A DNA stretch of 64,000 nt, taken from Rhizobium sp. L51/94. GTDB taxonomy: Bacteria > Pseudomonadota > Alphaproteobacteria > Rhizobiales > Rhizobiaceae. The stretch is taken from positions 162,501 to 226,500 of the forward strand of contig NZ_CP072141.1 in NCBI RefSeq assembly GCF_019355555.1, given 5' to 3'. This document shows, piece by piece, positions 19,007-28,908 of this stretch (within the stretch, counting starts at the first letter, position 1; every line of letters starts with the position of its first letter). Both the position numbers and the translations under genes were made by a program. The notes below the pieces were generated by a model. That model did not search any database and had not been told where the DNA came from. It saw nothing but the letters and a program-made list of their open reading frames with translations.

Positions 19007-20131
19007 ATGCCGCATAAGGTCTCTCTCTCGCGCCTGAAACTGACCGACTTCCGCAACTATGCGGCAGCGGCGCTGGATCTGGACGGGCGGCACGTCGTGC
19101 TGACCGGCAATAACGGGGCCGGCAAGACGAACCTGATGGAAGCAGTATCGCTGCTGTCGCCGGGCCGCGGCCTCAGGCGCGCCTCCTATGGGGATATCAC
19201 CCGGGTCGGGGCGGCCAATGGCTTCTCCATCTTTGCGGAAATTGAGGGTATGGACGGCGGTGTCGAGATCGGCACCGGCGTCGATACCACGGACGAGACA
19301 GCAGTCCGCCGCCTGCGTATCAACGGCACCACGGCCAGAACCGTCGACGAATTGACCGACCACCTGCGCGTCGCCTGGCTGACGCCTGCCATGGATGGAC
19401 TTTTTACCGGCGGCTCCTCCGATCGCCGGCGTTTTCTCGACCGGCTGGTCCTGTCGCTCGATCCGGCACATGGCCGCAGGGCCACCGATTTCGAGCGCGC
19501 CATGCGCAGCCGCAACCGCCTGCTCTCCGAAGGTCGTTTCGACCCTGCCTGGCTTTCCGGCATCGAGCAGCAGATGGCAAGCCTCGGGATTGCGATGGCG
19601 ATTGCCCGCGAGGAGATGCTCGGACTGCTGTCGGGCCTGATCGACGCCAGCCGCGAGGCGACCCCCTTTCCCTCGGCCTCCCTCACCCTCTCCGGTTTTC
19701 TCGATGGCGGGCTTGATGGCCCCGCCGTCGATCTCGAGGACCGCTATGCCGACATGCTGCGCGACAGCCGCTGCCGCGACGCCGGCGCAGGACGAACATT
19801 GGATGGGCCGCACCGCGCCGACCTCAAGGTTCGCCATCTCGAAAAAGACATGGACGCCGGGCGCTGCTCGACCGGTGAACAGAAGGCTCTGCTGGTCGGT
19901 CTCGTGCTGGCGCATGCCCGACTGGTCGGCAATTTGACAGGCCACGCGCCCGTGTTGCTGCTCGACGAGATTGCCGCCCATCTCGATGAAAACCGCCGGG
20001 CGGCGCTGTTCGACCTGATCGACGGTCTCGGCGGCCAGGCCTTCATGACCGGCACCGACCGGGGCATGTTTTCGGCGCTCGGTGAGCGCGCCCAGTTCCT
20101 GGGCGTCGATCACGGTGCCGTCCAGCCATGA
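19007..20131 (+). CDS. recF: DNA replication and repair protein RecF
   Basis: SMC-like ATPase that loads RecA at gapped DNA with RecO and RecR. About 374 residues. Walker A GNNGAGKTN (about 35-43), signature region CSTGEQKALLVGL, Walker B VLLLDEIAAHLD. Start 19007 (MPHKVSLSRLKL) is the usual start; the frame to 18950 is upstream leader. It lies 45 bases before the MoeB/ThiF gene. Confidence 0.95.
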   Translation: MPHKVSLSRLKLTDFRNYAAAALDLDGRHVVLTGNNGAGKTNLMEAVSLLSPGRGLRRASYGDITRVGAANGFSIFAEIEGMDGGVEIGTGVDTTDETAVRRLRINGTTARTVDELTDHLRVAWLTPAMDGLFTGGSSDRRRFLDRLVLSLDPAHGRRATDFERAMRSRNRLLSEGRFDPAWLSGIEQQMASLGIAMAIAREEMLGLLSGLIDASREATPFPSASLTLSGFLDGGLDGPAVDLEDRYADMLRDSRCRDAGAGRTLDGPHRADLKVRHLEKDMDAGRCSTGEQKALLVGLVLAHARLVGNLTGHAPVLLLDEIAAHLDENRRAALFDLIDGLGGQAFMTGTDRGMFSALGERAQFLGVDHGAVQP

Positions 20132-20176
20132 CGCACCGCTTTTGCGCGAGCCGGATGCGAATGATAGGATGATGAC

Positions 20177-20962
20177 ATGGAACCCTTGAACCCCGATGAA
20201 ATCGAGCGCTACCGCCGCCATATCCTGCTGCCCGAGATCGGCGGCGCCGGCCAGCAGAAGCTGAAGGCAGCCCGTATCCTGGTCATCGGCGCCGGTGGCC
20301 TCGGGGCGCCGGTGCTGCAATATCTGGCCGCCGCCGGCATCGGCACGCTCGGCATCGCCGACGACGACCGCGTATCGCTGTCGAACCTGCAGCGCCAGGT
20401 GATCCACGACACCGGTACCATCGGCGAACTGAAGACGCAAAGTGCCGCTGACGCCATCGCGCGGCTGAACCCCCATATCCGCACCATCCGCTTCGAGGAG
20501 CGGTTTGCAGCCGAGACGGCAATGCGGCAACTCGCCGGCTTCGACCTCGTGGTCGACGGCTCCGACAATTTCGATACCCGCTATGCGGCTGCTGACGCCG
20601 CACATACCGCCGGCAAGCCGCTCGTTTCCGGTGCCGTCGGCCGCTTCGACGGATCGCTGACCGTGTTGAAGCCCTATGAAACCGGCCCTGACGGCCGTCT
20701 CAACCCGACCTACCGCGATTTGTTTCCAGCCCCGCCACCGGAGGGCCTGATCCCCTCCTGCGCCGAGGCCGGCATCATAGGCGCGCTCACCGGCGTCATC
20801 GGCACGCTGATGGCGACGGAAGCCATCAAGCTCGTTACTGGCATCGGAGAACCGCTGATCGGCCGGCTGCTGCTCTACGACGCGCTTGCTGCAAGGTTCG
20901 ACACCATCCGTTATGCAAGGCGCACCAAGCCGGCTAAGGTGGGTGGCACCGCTGGATCATGA
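20177..20962 (+). CDS. moeB: MoeB/ThiF/HesA-family adenylyltransferase
   Basis: E1-like enzyme that adenylates the C-terminus of a sulfur carrier (MoaD or ThiS). 261 residues; the start ERYRRHILLPEIGGAGQQKL is typical, nucleotide-binding VIGAGGLGAPVLQYLAAAG at about 34-52, NLQRQVIH segment with the conserved Arg, and Asp in VDGSDNFDTR. The usual zinc-binding CxxC pairs are not evident, which is common in alphaproteobacterial HesA/MoeB proteins. Overlaps the next gene by 4 bases. Which carrier it serves is not decided by sequence. Confidence 0.85.
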   Translation: MEPLNPDEIERYRRHILLPEIGGAGQQKLKAARILVIGAGGLGAPVLQYLAAAGIGTLGIADDDRVSLSNLQRQVIHDTGTIGELKTQSAADAIARLNPHIRTIRFEERFAAETAMRQLAGFDLVVDGSDNFDTRYAAADAAHTAGKPLVSGAVGRFDGSLTVLKPYETGPDGRLNPTYRDLFPAPPPEGLIPSCAEAGIIGALTGVIGTLMATEAIKLVTGIGEPLIGRLLLYDALAARFDTIRYARRTKPAKVGGTAGS

Positions 20963-21447
20963 GCGGCCTGGAACTGCACCGACTGGACGAAGACTTTACC
21001 GGTTGGGACGCCTTGCTGACGCTCATCCAGATCTCATTTGCCGGCATGGAAGGCCGCATCGACCCACCCTCGTCGGCAAAAGCCCTGACAGCCCAGTCAT
21101 TGCGACAAAAGGCCGGAGCCGAAATCAGTTTTATAGCCATGCAGGAGAAGATCTTAGCCGGCTGTATATTTTGTCGATTGGAACCCGATTGCCTCTACAT
21201 AGGCAAGCTGGCGGTTCTGCCGACACTGCAGGGCCGAGGTATAGGTCGAAGGCTCATCGAGGCTGCGGAACAGCTCGAGCGGCGCAAAAAACTTCCGGCG
21301 CTGCGGCTCGAAACACGTATCGAACTCGTCGAAAATCACGCAACATTTGCCGCCTTGGGTTTTTGCAAGACCGCCGAAAACGCCCATCCCGGCTTCGACC
21401 GGACCACCTCGATCGAAATGCGGAAGTCCTTGCTGCCGGCAGGTTAG
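20959..21447 (+). CDS. GNAT-family N-acetyltransferase
   Basis: 162 residues of the GNAT fold; the acetyl-CoA motif is VLPTLQGRGIGRRLIEAAE at about 90-108, preceded by a beta strand LYIGKLAV. The start overlaps the stop of the MoeB/ThiF gene (ATGA), indicating translational coupling. Substrate unknown. No paired toxin-antitoxin gene. Confidence 0.82.
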   Translation: MSGLELHRLDEDFTGWDALLTLIQISFAGMEGRIDPPSSAKALTAQSLRQKAGAEISFIAMQEKILAGCIFCRLEPDCLYIGKLAVLPTLQGRGIGRRLIEAAEQLERRKKLPALRLETRIELVENHATFAALGFCKTAENAHPGFDRTTSIEMRKSLLPAG

Positions 21448-21502
21448 CCATCGCTAAAGACGAGCGCTTGCCCGCGGATCCTCGGGCCTGACCCGAGGAA
21501 AC

Positions 21503-22504
21503 TCAGCGCCCCGGCAACACCCGGTTGGGTGGCCTGTGGCTATCCATGAAGGCGCGGATGTTGATGATCACTTTGTCGCCCATCTCGATGCGGCCCTCGA
21601 TGGTGGCAGAGCTCATATGCGGCAGGAGCACGACCTTGCCTTCGTTGGCGAGCTTGATCAGCTTCGGGTTGACGGCCGGCTCGTTGGAGAAGACGTCGAG
21701 GCCGGCGCCGGCGATCTTGCCGTCGCGCAGGATGTTGATCAGGGCCGGCTCGTCGATGATGTCGCCCCGCGCGGTGTTGACGATGAAGGCGGTTGGTTGC
21801 AGCAGCGCCAGCCGTCTTGCCGAGATCAGATGATAGGTGCCTGGTGTCGAGGGGCAGTTGATCGAGATGATATCGACGCGGGCGAGCATCTGGTCGAGGC
21901 TGTCCCAGTAGGTCGCCTCCAGCTCGTCCTCGGTCTCCGGGCTGACTTTGCTGCGGTTGTGATAGTGGATCGAAAGGCCGAAGGCCTTGGCACGGCGAGC
22001 GACGGCGGTGCCGATGCGGCCCATGCCGACGATGCCGATACGCTTGCCGGAAAGCCTGCGGCCGAGCATCCACGTCGGCGACCAGCCGGCCCATTCGCCG
22101 GGCTTGTCAGTCAGCACCCGCGCGCCCTCGGCCAATCGCCGCGGCACGGCGAGGATAAGCGCCATCGTCATGTCGGCAGTATCTTCGGTCAGCACGCCCG
22201 GCGTGTTGGTTACGGTGATACCTTTTCGCGCCGCAGCGTCCACGTCGATGTGATCGGTGCCGTTCGAGAAGCCGGCAATAAGTTTCAGCTGCGGGCCCGC
22301 CTGTTCGATAAGGGCCGCATCGATCCTGTCGGTCACCGTCGGTACGAGCACATCGGCCGTCTGCATCGCCGCAACCAGTTCGCTGGCGGTGCGCGGCCTG
22401 TCGTCTATGTTGAGCTCGGCGTCGAACAACTCGCGCATCCGCGTCTCGACCGCGTCGGGCAGTTTGCGCGTCAGATAGACTTTTGGTTTTTTCTTCGTTG
22501 TCAT
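21503..22504 (-). CDS. 2-hydroxyacid dehydrogenase (glyoxylate/hydroxypyruvate reductase type)
   Basis: NAD(P)-dependent D-2-hydroxyacid dehydrogenase, 333 residues. NAD-binding motif GKRIGIVGMGRIGTAVARRA, the substrate region ADMTMALILAVPRRLAEG, and the catalytic Arg (VNTARGDIIDE), Glu (NEPAVN) and His (LLPHMSSAT) are all seen. It is likely glyoxylate/hydroxypyruvate or glycerate-type reductase (GyaR/GhrB-like), but the exact 2-oxoacid cannot be told. It stands alone; the intergenic region to 22690 holds both promoters. Confidence 0.88.
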   Translation of the reverse strand: MTTKKKPKVYLTRKLPDAVETRMRELFDAELNIDDRPRTASELVAAMQTADVLVPTVTDRIDAALIEQAGPQLKLIAGFSNGTDHIDVDAAARKGITVTNTPGVLTEDTADMTMALILAVPRRLAEGARVLTDKPGEWAGWSPTWMLGRRLSGKRIGIVGMGRIGTAVARRAKAFGLSIHYHNRSKVSPETEDELEATYWDSLDQMLARVDIISINCPSTPGTYHLISARRLALLQPTAFIVNTARGDIIDEPALINILRDGKIAGAGLDVFSNEPAVNPKLIKLANEGKVVLLPHMSSATIEGRIEMGDKVIINIRAFMDSHRPPNRVLPGR

Positions 22505-22689
22505 GACGCCCTGCGATGCCTTGTTCAGAGGTCCTTAACCAAGACCAGACATAATTTTAACGTTGCGGGCAGTTCTACCAGACCCGCAGTCGAAGACAAA
22601 CAGAAGTCGCTTTCGGCGTCCACGCATTTGCGGATGGCCGGAACGAAGCGCGCCCGGGCAGCGCGCCACGACAATCGAACGGAATTCTG

Positions 22690-23229
22690 ATGCGGAGCAC
22701 CATGTTCAAATCCTGTACGGCATTGGCACTCGGCCTGATGATGGTGGCCGGCTCGATCCAGATTGCCAACGCTCAGGCAGCCAAGGGTGCCAGCGGCTTG
22801 CCGCTGCCACGCTTCGTGACGCTGAAATCGAAGCGCGTCAACCTGCGCATTGGCCCGAGCAGCGATTACGCGGTCTCATGGCTCTATACCCGCGCAGGCC
22901 TGCCAGTCGAAATCATCCAGGAATACGACAACTGGCGCCAGGTACGGGATGCCGACGGCACGGAGGGCTGGGTCAACCAGTCGCTGCTGTCAGGCTCGCG
23001 CGCCGCGATCGCCGCCCCGTGGATGAAGGGCAAAGGCAAGGAAGTCTACGTCAACATGCGCCGGGATCCGCAGCCGTCGAGTTCCGTCATTGCCAAGCTC
23101 GAGCCCGGCGTCGTCCTCGATGTGCGCGAATGCAACGGCACCTGGTGCAAGACGACGACCGATGGAACCGAGGGCTGGGTGGCGCAATCGGAAATCTGGG
23201 GCGCCTATCCCGGAGAGGCCTTCAAATAA
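22690..23229 (+). CDS. secreted protein with two SH3 domains
   Basis: 179 residues. Signal peptide (about 1-29, ending IQIANAQ), then two bacterial SH3 repeats (about 40-95 with VNLRIGPSSDYAVSW, and about 108-170 with YVNMRRDPQPSSSV). Each repeat ends in a Gly-Trp-Val. Envelope location and peptidoglycan/peptide binding are inferred from the domains. Its last 8 bases overlap the convergent adenosine kinase gene. A second SH3 gene is at 5993. Confidence 0.82.
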   Translation: MRSTMFKSCTALALGLMMVAGSIQIANAQAAKGASGLPLPRFVTLKSKRVNLRIGPSSDYAVSWLYTRAGLPVEIIQEYDNWRQVRDADGTEGWVNQSLLSGSRAAIAAPWMKGKGKEVYVNMRRDPQPSSSVIAKLEPGVVLDVRECNGTWCKTTTDGTEGWVAQSEIWGAYPGEAFK

Positions 23230-24217
23230 GCCCGGCTTCCTTGGCCAGCTTCGACAGAGACTTGTCAGGCCGGGGGCCGATCTGCTGGATCACAGTACCT
23301 GCCGCCAGGCAGCCAAGTTTGCCGCAATCGCGGAGTTCCCGTCCCTGCGTGTAGCCGTAGAGGAAGCCGGAGGCGAACAGATCGCCAGCCCCTGTCGTGT
23401 CGACAAGCTCGTCCAGCTCGATGGCGTCGACTTCGTAGCGCTCGCTGCCGCGCAGGATGACAGCCCCGTCTTCGCTCATTGTCACAGCGGCAATCTTGCA
23501 ATCGCGGGCGATCAGCGTCAGCGCTTCCTCGAAATCCTCTGTCTCGTAGAGGCTGAGTGCTTCCTGACGGTTGGCAAAAACGATATCGACGGTGCCAGAG
23601 CGCATCAGCTCGAGAAATTCGTCCCGGTAACGGCCGACGCAGAAGCTGTCGGAGAGGGTCATCGACACCTCGCGGCCGTTTTCATGGGCAATACGGGCGC
23701 ATTCGCGGATCGCATCCTTGGCGCGCGGCGGATCCCAGAGATAGCCCTCGAAATAAATGACCTTGGAATCGGCAACGACATCGGCTTCGACGTCCTCGGG
23801 TCCGAGCTCGACGCAGGCACCGAGATAGGTGTTCATCGATCGCTCGCCGTCCTCGGTGACGAAAATCATCGAGCGGGCCGTGGGCGGCAACGTCTCTTTC
23901 GGCGCGGTCTCATAGTGGACGCCGAGCGCGCGAATATCGTGGGTAAAGATTTCGCCGAGCTGGTCCTTGGCTACCTTGCCGAAATAGGCAGCCTTGCCGC
24001 CGAAATTGGCAATGCCTGCCGCCGTGTTGCCGGCGCTGCCGCCAGAGGCTTCGATGGCCGGTCCCATGCGGGAATAGAGCAATTCGGCACGCTCGGCGTC
24101 GATCAGGTTCATCGCGGCCTTGGTGATGGCGTTGTCGATCAGGAACTGGTCGTCGCACCGGGCAATAATATCGACGATGGCATTGCCAACGGTGAGTACA
24201 TCGAAACGTGTCATCAA
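23222..24217 (-). CDS. adenosine kinase (PfkB family)
   Basis: ATP-dependent ribokinase-family sugar/nucleoside kinase, 331 residues. N-terminal LTVGNAIVDIIARC, the sugar-binding GGSAGNTAAGIANFGGKAAYFG motif and the catalytic DTTGAGDLFASGFLYGY near the C-terminus are seen. In Rhizobiaceae this is the adenosine kinase group; the nucleoside specificity is inferred from that. It converges with the SH3 gene with an 8-base overlap. Upstream (24218-24496) no motif is recognised. Confidence 0.85.
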   Translation of the reverse strand: MMTRFDVLTVGNAIVDIIARCDDQFLIDNAITKAAMNLIDAERAELLYSRMGPAIEASGGSAGNTAAGIANFGGKAAYFGKVAKDQLGEIFTHDIRALGVHYETAPKETLPPTARSMIFVTEDGERSMNTYLGACVELGPEDVEADVVADSKVIYFEGYLWDPPRAKDAIRECARIAHENGREVSMTLSDSFCVGRYRDEFLELMRSGTVDIVFANRQEALSLYETEDFEEALTLIARDCKIAAVTMSEDGAVILRGSERYEVDAIELDELVDTTGAGDLFASGFLYGYTQGRELRDCGKLGCLAAGTVIQQIGPRPDKSLSKLAKEAGLI

Positions 24218-24496
24218 AATGGAACCCCGGTCACTGTCTTCGCCGGTGTCCGGTCATATCGGGTTTTGAAAAGTTTGGAAGGCGGAATCGCCACCGCCCG
24301 CCCAAGAAATGCCAACTGGTCACAGAGCCGTCACTTTCGCCGTGTAATTAACCATCAGGCGAGAGGCATGGACGGTCGACAGATCGTTAGAGCCTTTATC
24401 GCTTGGGGTGTGACCCCTGGCTTCCATTGAACGCGCTGACCACGGATGTACTGGCAGACGGCGATGGAAGCAGACCGCCGGGATGACCGGCTGCGG
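24218..24496. other. intergenic region, nothing recognised
   Basis: About 280 bases upstream of the adenosine kinase gene and downstream of the MFS gene. No coding frame, repeat or tRNA was found. Confidence 0.3.
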
Positions 24497-24523
24497 AAAA
24501 GCGGGCAGTGCCCGCTTTTTTTG
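24495..24523. terminator. bidirectional rho-independent terminator
   Basis: AAAAGCGGGCAGTGCCCGCTTTTTTT: GCGGGCA / TGCCCGC with T-tracts on both strands. It lies 10 bases beyond the stop of the MFS gene. Confidence 0.8.
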
Positions 24524-24532
24524 TGCCTTTTT

Positions 24533-25741
24533 TCAGGATCGACGTCCCTCGAAGAAGAGCGAAACACCCAGCAGCGTTGCTGCGAGACAGATCAGGCAGA
24601 CGCAGACGATGCAAACGCCGATCCAGCCGGCAAGCGTCCAGGCCATGCCGCCGGCGAATGCACCGAGTGCACCACCGGAAAACGTCGAAACCATATACAT
24701 CGTGTTCAGCCGGCCGCGGATTTCATGACCGATGGCAAATATCCGCGTCTGGTTGGCGATCTGGCCGCTCTGCAAGCCGAAATCGAGCAGGTTGACGGCA
24801 ACGACCAATGCCAGAAGATGCGTCGTCCCCAGGGTGGCGGCAATCGCGAAGCTGGCGAGCAGGGCGCAGAAGGCAAGAGCATTCACCCGCGAGGAACCCC
24901 AGCGGTCGGCAAGTCGCCCTCCAATCGGCGCCATCAACGCACCGGGGGCACCCCACAGCCCGAAAAGGCCGGCAGCGGCGGCTCCGAGTCCGAAGGCAGG
25001 GCTGGCGAGATGGAATGCCAGCGTCGCCCAGAAAGCCGAAAAAGCGCCGAAAGCCAGGAAATTCATTCCCATCGACAACAGCAGCGGCCGGTGCTTCAAC
25101 AGCGGCACGAGCGAGGCCAGCAGCTTGCCGTAGCTCATTTTCTGCATCATCTGCGGTCGCTGCGGCATGAAGGCCGGAACGAAGAAGAAAAGGATCAGCG
25201 TGAGAACCGCAGCCAAGCCGTACGACGCACGCCAGCTGTCGGTATATCCCGCCACAAGACCGGAGACTGTGCGCGACAACAGGATGCCCATGACCAGGCC
25301 GGTGGTCATCGTACCGACGACCCGGCCCCGCTTTTCTGCCGGCACCAGCGAGGTGGCGAGCGGTATCAGCACCTGTGGCACGACGGTGACCAGCGCAAGA
25401 CAGGCGCTGGCACCGATAAGCACGCCAATACCTGGCGCAAGCGCCGCTCCGAGAAGGCCGATCGCCGTCAGCGCCATCAGCCAGCGCAGCAACCTGCGTG
25501 GCTCGGCAATATCGGCAAGCGGCACCAGCAGGAGAATGCCGAACGCGTAGCCGACCTGGGTCGCTACCGCAACCAGCGACGACACATGCTCGGGAACGCC
25601 AAAGCTAACGGCGATCTGGCCGAGCAGCGGTTGGCAGAGATAGATATTGCCGACCATTACGCCACAGGCGGCGGCCATCAAGGGTATGGTGCCGCGATGG
25701 ATTTCAGGCAACGACTGCGAATTGGGCATCAAAAGACTCAC
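24533..25741 (-). CDS. MFS transporter
   Basis: 402 residues with about 12 hydrophobic segments; the intracellular loop motif after TM2 reads PLADIAEPRRLLR, a version of the MFS GxxxD signature. Related to YnfM/AraJ-type drug or metabolite exporters, but the substrate is unknown. ATG at 25741; a later Met at 25729 is an alternative. Ends with a strong terminator. Confidence 0.85.
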   Translation of the reverse strand: MSLLMPNSQSLPEIHRGTIPLMAAACGVMVGNIYLCQPLLGQIAVSFGVPEHVSSLVAVATQVGYAFGILLLVPLADIAEPRRLLRWLMALTAIGLLGAALAPGIGVLIGASACLALVTVVPQVLIPLATSLVPAEKRGRVVGTMTTGLVMGILLSRTVSGLVAGYTDSWRASYGLAAVLTLILFFFVPAFMPQRPQMMQKMSYGKLLASLVPLLKHRPLLLSMGMNFLAFGAFSAFWATLAFHLASPAFGLGAAAAGLFGLWGAPGALMAPIGGRLADRWGSSRVNALAFCALLASFAIAATLGTTHLLALVVAVNLLDFGLQSGQIANQTRIFAIGHEIRGRLNTMYMVSTFSGGALGAFAGGMAWTLAGWIGVCIVCVCLICLAATLLGVSLFFEGRRS

Positions 25742-25932
25742 ATTGGCATAAGCGCGCAGAACGTCACGCTTCGGCTATCTTGTCGAGGTCACAGGGTGTG
25801 CCGATTATGCAATGCAGCATCCCGCTCGTGACCGAGGTAAGCGGCGGCCACAGCATTCGAGGTTGGCAACGGCCAATGTATCCGGGTTAGGATGTTCCAG
25901 TTCTCCAGCGACGTCTCCGATAGGCCAACCTA

Positions 25933-26466
25933 TTGACCGCCAAGCCTACTCAACCCTTGCAAGCCAATCCAGCGGCTGTGCCGCACGGACTTCATGTCTT
26001 CACCGACGGCTGCGTCGAGCCCGGTTCCGGCGATGGAGGCTGGGCCTATGTCGTGTATCGCAATGGACTCGAGATATCCTCGGGCTGCGGCGGCGTCGCA
26101 AAGACCGCCAACAATGCCATGGAAATCATGGCCGTGCTGGAGGCAGCAGAATGGATCGCGAGCAATGCCGCCGGTGAAGATGTCGTGATCTGGTCCGATT
26201 CGCTGTACGCCGTCAGGGGCTGCAACGCCTTCCGGCAGATATGGAAAGGAAACGGCTGGAAAAAGATCGACGCCAACCCCAACGTCCGGCGAAGGACGAT
26301 CGCCCATGCAGAGCTTTGGAAGATGCTCGATCTAAAGCTGTCGCAAAATCCGCTTGTCAGGATCGAATGGTGCAAAGGCCACTTCGGCATAGACGGCAAC
26401 GAGCGCGCCGACGCGCTTGCCGACCAGGGCCGCCGCACGATCCAGCGGCAGGGCAGGCGGACGTGA
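25933..26466 (+). CDS. rnhA: ribonuclease HI
   Basis: Endonuclease cleaving RNA in RNA/DNA hybrids. 177 residues with TTG start at 25933. The catalytic acids are Asp25 (FTDGC), Glu64 (AMEIMAVLEA), Asp89 (WSDSLY) and Asp160 (NERADALAD), the DEDD set with spacing like E. coli Asp10, Glu48, Asp70, Asp134. The N-terminal extension is ~15 residues longer than E. coli. The start codon is unusual and a later one within the extension is possible. Confidence 0.88.
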   Translation: MTAKPTQPLQANPAAVPHGLHVFTDGCVEPGSGDGGWAYVVYRNGLEISSGCGGVAKTANNAMEIMAVLEAAEWIASNAAGEDVVIWSDSLYAVRGCNAFRQIWKGNGWKKIDANPNVRRRTIAHAELWKMLDLKLSQNPLVRIEWCKGHFGIDGNERADALADQGRRTIQRQGRRT

Positions 26467-26508
26467 GGACCCGGCCACGGATGGCCGGGCTTTGTCGTCG
26501 GATCAGGC

Positions 26509-27099
26509 TCAGTTGGTAGCGGGCGCCGGCGCGGCGGCAGCATCCGGCAGCGGTGCAGGCGTATCGGCCAGCGTCCGGAGATAGGCGATGACATTGGCCC
26601 GGTCGGTTTCCTTCGGCAGGCCTGCAAAGCCCATTGCCGTGCCGGGAATGTATTTCTTCGGCGCCGCCAGAAAATGCGTGAGATGGTCGTAGGTCCACTT
26701 CTCCGAGCTACCCTTGGAAAAATCCTTGATCGCTGCGGAATAGCCGAAGCCCTCATGCGAGGCGATCGGCCGGTCGACGATGCCGTAGAGGTTTGGCCCG
26801 ACCTTGTTCGGCCCGCCCTTGCTGCCGTCATGACAGGCCTGACACTTCTTGAAGATTGTTTCGCCAACCTTGGCGTCGGCCTTCTGCAACAGCTGGGCGA
26901 TCGGCGTTTCCGGCGCTGCCGCAGCAGTTTTACCACTGGCGCCATCGGCCGGTGCCGTCTCGTCGGCGACAATGATAAAGCCTGGCTTCTCCGGCGGCTC
27001 CGAAGCAAACAGCGCGCCGGACACCAGCGACACCGACTTCAACACGAACAACGTCGCCAAAAGCGCACCGAGTCCCATGTTCACGTAGGATGAATTCAT
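26509..27099 (-). CDS. cycM: membrane-anchored cytochrome c (CycM type)
   Basis: 196 residues. One N-terminal membrane anchor (about 8-30), a Pro/Ala linker, then a class I cytochrome c domain with heme site CQACH (about 85-89) and axial Met in PGTAMGF. CycM of rhizobia and Bradyrhizobium carries electrons from the bc1 complex to the aa3 oxidase. A short Ala/Pro tail follows. Divergent from kdsB; the classical rhizobial neighbourhood. Confidence 0.88.
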   Translation of the reverse strand: MNSSYVNMGLGALLATLFVLKSVSLVSGALFASEPPEKPGFIIVADETAPADGASGKTAAAAPETPIAQLLQKADAKVGETIFKKCQACHDGSKGGPNKVGPNLYGIVDRPIASHEGFGYSAAIKDFSKGSSEKWTYDHLTHFLAAPKKYIPGTAMGFAGLPKETDRANVIAYLRTLADTPAPLPDAAAAPAPATN

Positions 27100-27248
27100 C
27101 TGCTATGTTCCCCTCCCCGGCAAACCCGCCGGCCCCATCTTGAATTCGGCCGAAACCTGTGTCTTCTGACTGTCCCTTACAAAACTCTCCACCCAGCTCG
27201 GAACATCACACTTTTTGACATTTTTCCGACGGGAATAAAAGGCCAACA

Positions 27249-28004
27249 ATGACGTACCTCGATATCGGCAAGACGCTGGTCCTCATCCCCGCCCGTCTGG
27301 CGTCTACCCGACTGCCAGGCAAACCGTTGGCCGACATTGCCGGCTTGCCCATGATCGTACAGGTTGCCATGCGCGCGCGCGAAGCGGCTATCGGTCGCAT
27401 CGTCGTCGCCGTCGACCATTCCGACACGTTCGATGTCGTCAGAGACGCCGGCTTCGAGGTGGTGATGACCCGCGAGGACCATCAATCCGGCTCCGATCGC
27501 ATTCACGAGGCGCTGCGCGCTGTCGATCCGGACGGTCGCATCGAGACAATCGTCAATGTCCAGGGCGACCTGCCGACCATCGACCCCGCCACAATCCGCG
27601 CTGCCCTGAAGCCGCTCGAAGATACCGCCGTCGATATTGCGACGCTGACGGTGGAAATCCGCGACGAGGAGGAAAAGACCAATCCCAACGTCGTCAAGAT
27701 CGTCGGCTCGCCGCTGTCGGACAGCCGGCTGAGGGCACTCTATTTTACCCGCGCCACCGCCCCCCATGGCAAAGGGCCGCTCTACCATCATATCGGCCTC
27801 TACGCCTATCGCCGCGCGGCACTCGAGCGTTTCGTGACGCTTGCCCCATCGACGCTGGAAAAACGTGAATCGCTCGAGCAGCTGCGTGCCCTCGAAGCCG
27901 GCATGCGCATCGACGCCGAGATCGTTGACACGGTTCCGCTGGGTGTCGATACTCCGGCCGACCTCGAAAAGGCCCGCCGAATGCTCTCCGGCGCCTCTCT
28001 CTGA
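27249..28004 (+). CDS. kdsB: CMP-KDO synthetase (3-deoxy-manno-octulosonate cytidylyltransferase)
   Basis: Activates KDO with CTP for lipid A-core synthesis. 251 residues; N-terminal nucleotide motif [20 protein letters not shown], and [12 protein letters not shown], the conserved signature, are seen. Followed after 10 bases by pheA, presumably cotranscribed. Intact length. Confidence 0.95.
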   Translation: MTYLDIGKTLVLIPARLASTRLPGKPLADIAGLPMIVQVAMRAREAAIGRIVVAVDHSDTFDVVRDAGFEVVMTREDHQSGSDRIHEALRAVDPDGRIETIVNVQGDLPTIDPATIRAALKPLEDTAVDIATLTVEIRDEEEKTNPNVVKIVGSPLSDSRLRALYFTRATAPHGKGPLYHHIGLYAYRRAALERFVTLAPSTLEKRESLEQLRALEAGMRIDAEIVDTVPLGVDTPADLEKARRMLSGASL

Positions 28005-28014
28005 CGGATTTTTC

Positions 28015-28869
28015 ATGACAGCCAAGACCAACAAGATTGCCTTCCAGGGCGAATACGGCGCCAATTCCGACATGGCATGCCGCGACATGTTTCCCGGCAT
28101 GGAGCCGCTGCCATGCCAGACCTTCGAGGATGCGTTCACCGCAGTCGACAATGGCGATGCCGATCTCGCGATGATCCCGATCGAAAACACAATCGCCGGC
28201 CGTGTTGCCGATATCCACCACCTGCTGCCGGAATCCAACCTGCACATCATCGGCGAATATTTCATGCCGATCCGCTTCCAGCTGATGGTGCTCCCGGGTG
28301 TCACCCATGACGAGATCCGCACCGTCCACAGCCACATCCATGCGCTCGGACAATGCCGCAAGATCGTTCGAGCCAACGGCTGGAAACCGGTCATCGCCGG
28401 CGACACTGCGGGCGCTGCAAAGCTGGTGCAGGAAACAGGCGACCGCTCGATGGCGGCGCTGGCCCCCCGGCTGGCCGCCGACCTCTACCATCTCGACATC
28501 ATCGCCGAGAATGTCGAGGATGTCGAAAGCAACACGACACGCTTCGTCGTGCTGGCCCGCGACGAGGCATGGGCCGAGCGCACATCGAAGGACGAAAAGA
28601 TCGTCACGACTTTCGTCTATAATGTCCGCAACATCCCGGCCGCCCTCTACAAGGCGCTTGGCGGTTTCGCCACAAACGGCATCAACATGACCAAGCTGGA
28701 GAGCTACCAGCTCGGCGGAAAGTTCGTGGCCACCCAGTTTTACGCCGACATCGAAGGCCATCCGTCGGACCCGAACGTCCGCCAGGCGCTGGAGGAACTG
28801 CGGTTCTTCTCCGAAAAGGTCCGCATCCTCGGCGTCTACAAAGGCCACCCGACGCGCGGCTCGATGTAG
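28015..28869 (+). CDS. pheA: prephenate dehydratase
   Basis: Converts prephenate to phenylpyruvate in phenylalanine synthesis. 284 residues: prephenate dehydratase domain (about 6-185, with IPIENTIAGRV and the ESNTTRFVVL motif that holds the catalytic Thr) and a C-terminal ACT domain (about 200-275, allosteric phenylalanine binding, LESYQL). There is no fused chorismate mutase. ATG at 28015 is 10 bases after kdsB. Confidence 0.95.
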   Translation: MTAKTNKIAFQGEYGANSDMACRDMFPGMEPLPCQTFEDAFTAVDNGDADLAMIPIENTIAGRVADIHHLLPESNLHIIGEYFMPIRFQLMVLPGVTHDEIRTVHSHIHALGQCRKIVRANGWKPVIAGDTAGAAKLVQETGDRSMAALAPRLAADLYHLDIIAENVEDVESNTTRFVVLARDEAWAERTSKDEKIVTTFVYNVRNIPAALYKALGGFATNGINMTKLESYQLGGKFVATQFYADIEGHPSDPNVRQALEELRFFSEKVRILGVYKGHPTRGSM

Positions 28870-28908
28870 GCATTGCAACTGCCGACCGTCACACAGAAGG
28901 AAAACGCC

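Noticed and set aside
24218..24496. possible tRNA or small RNA
   Set aside because: No cloverleaf and no clear RNA promoter were found.
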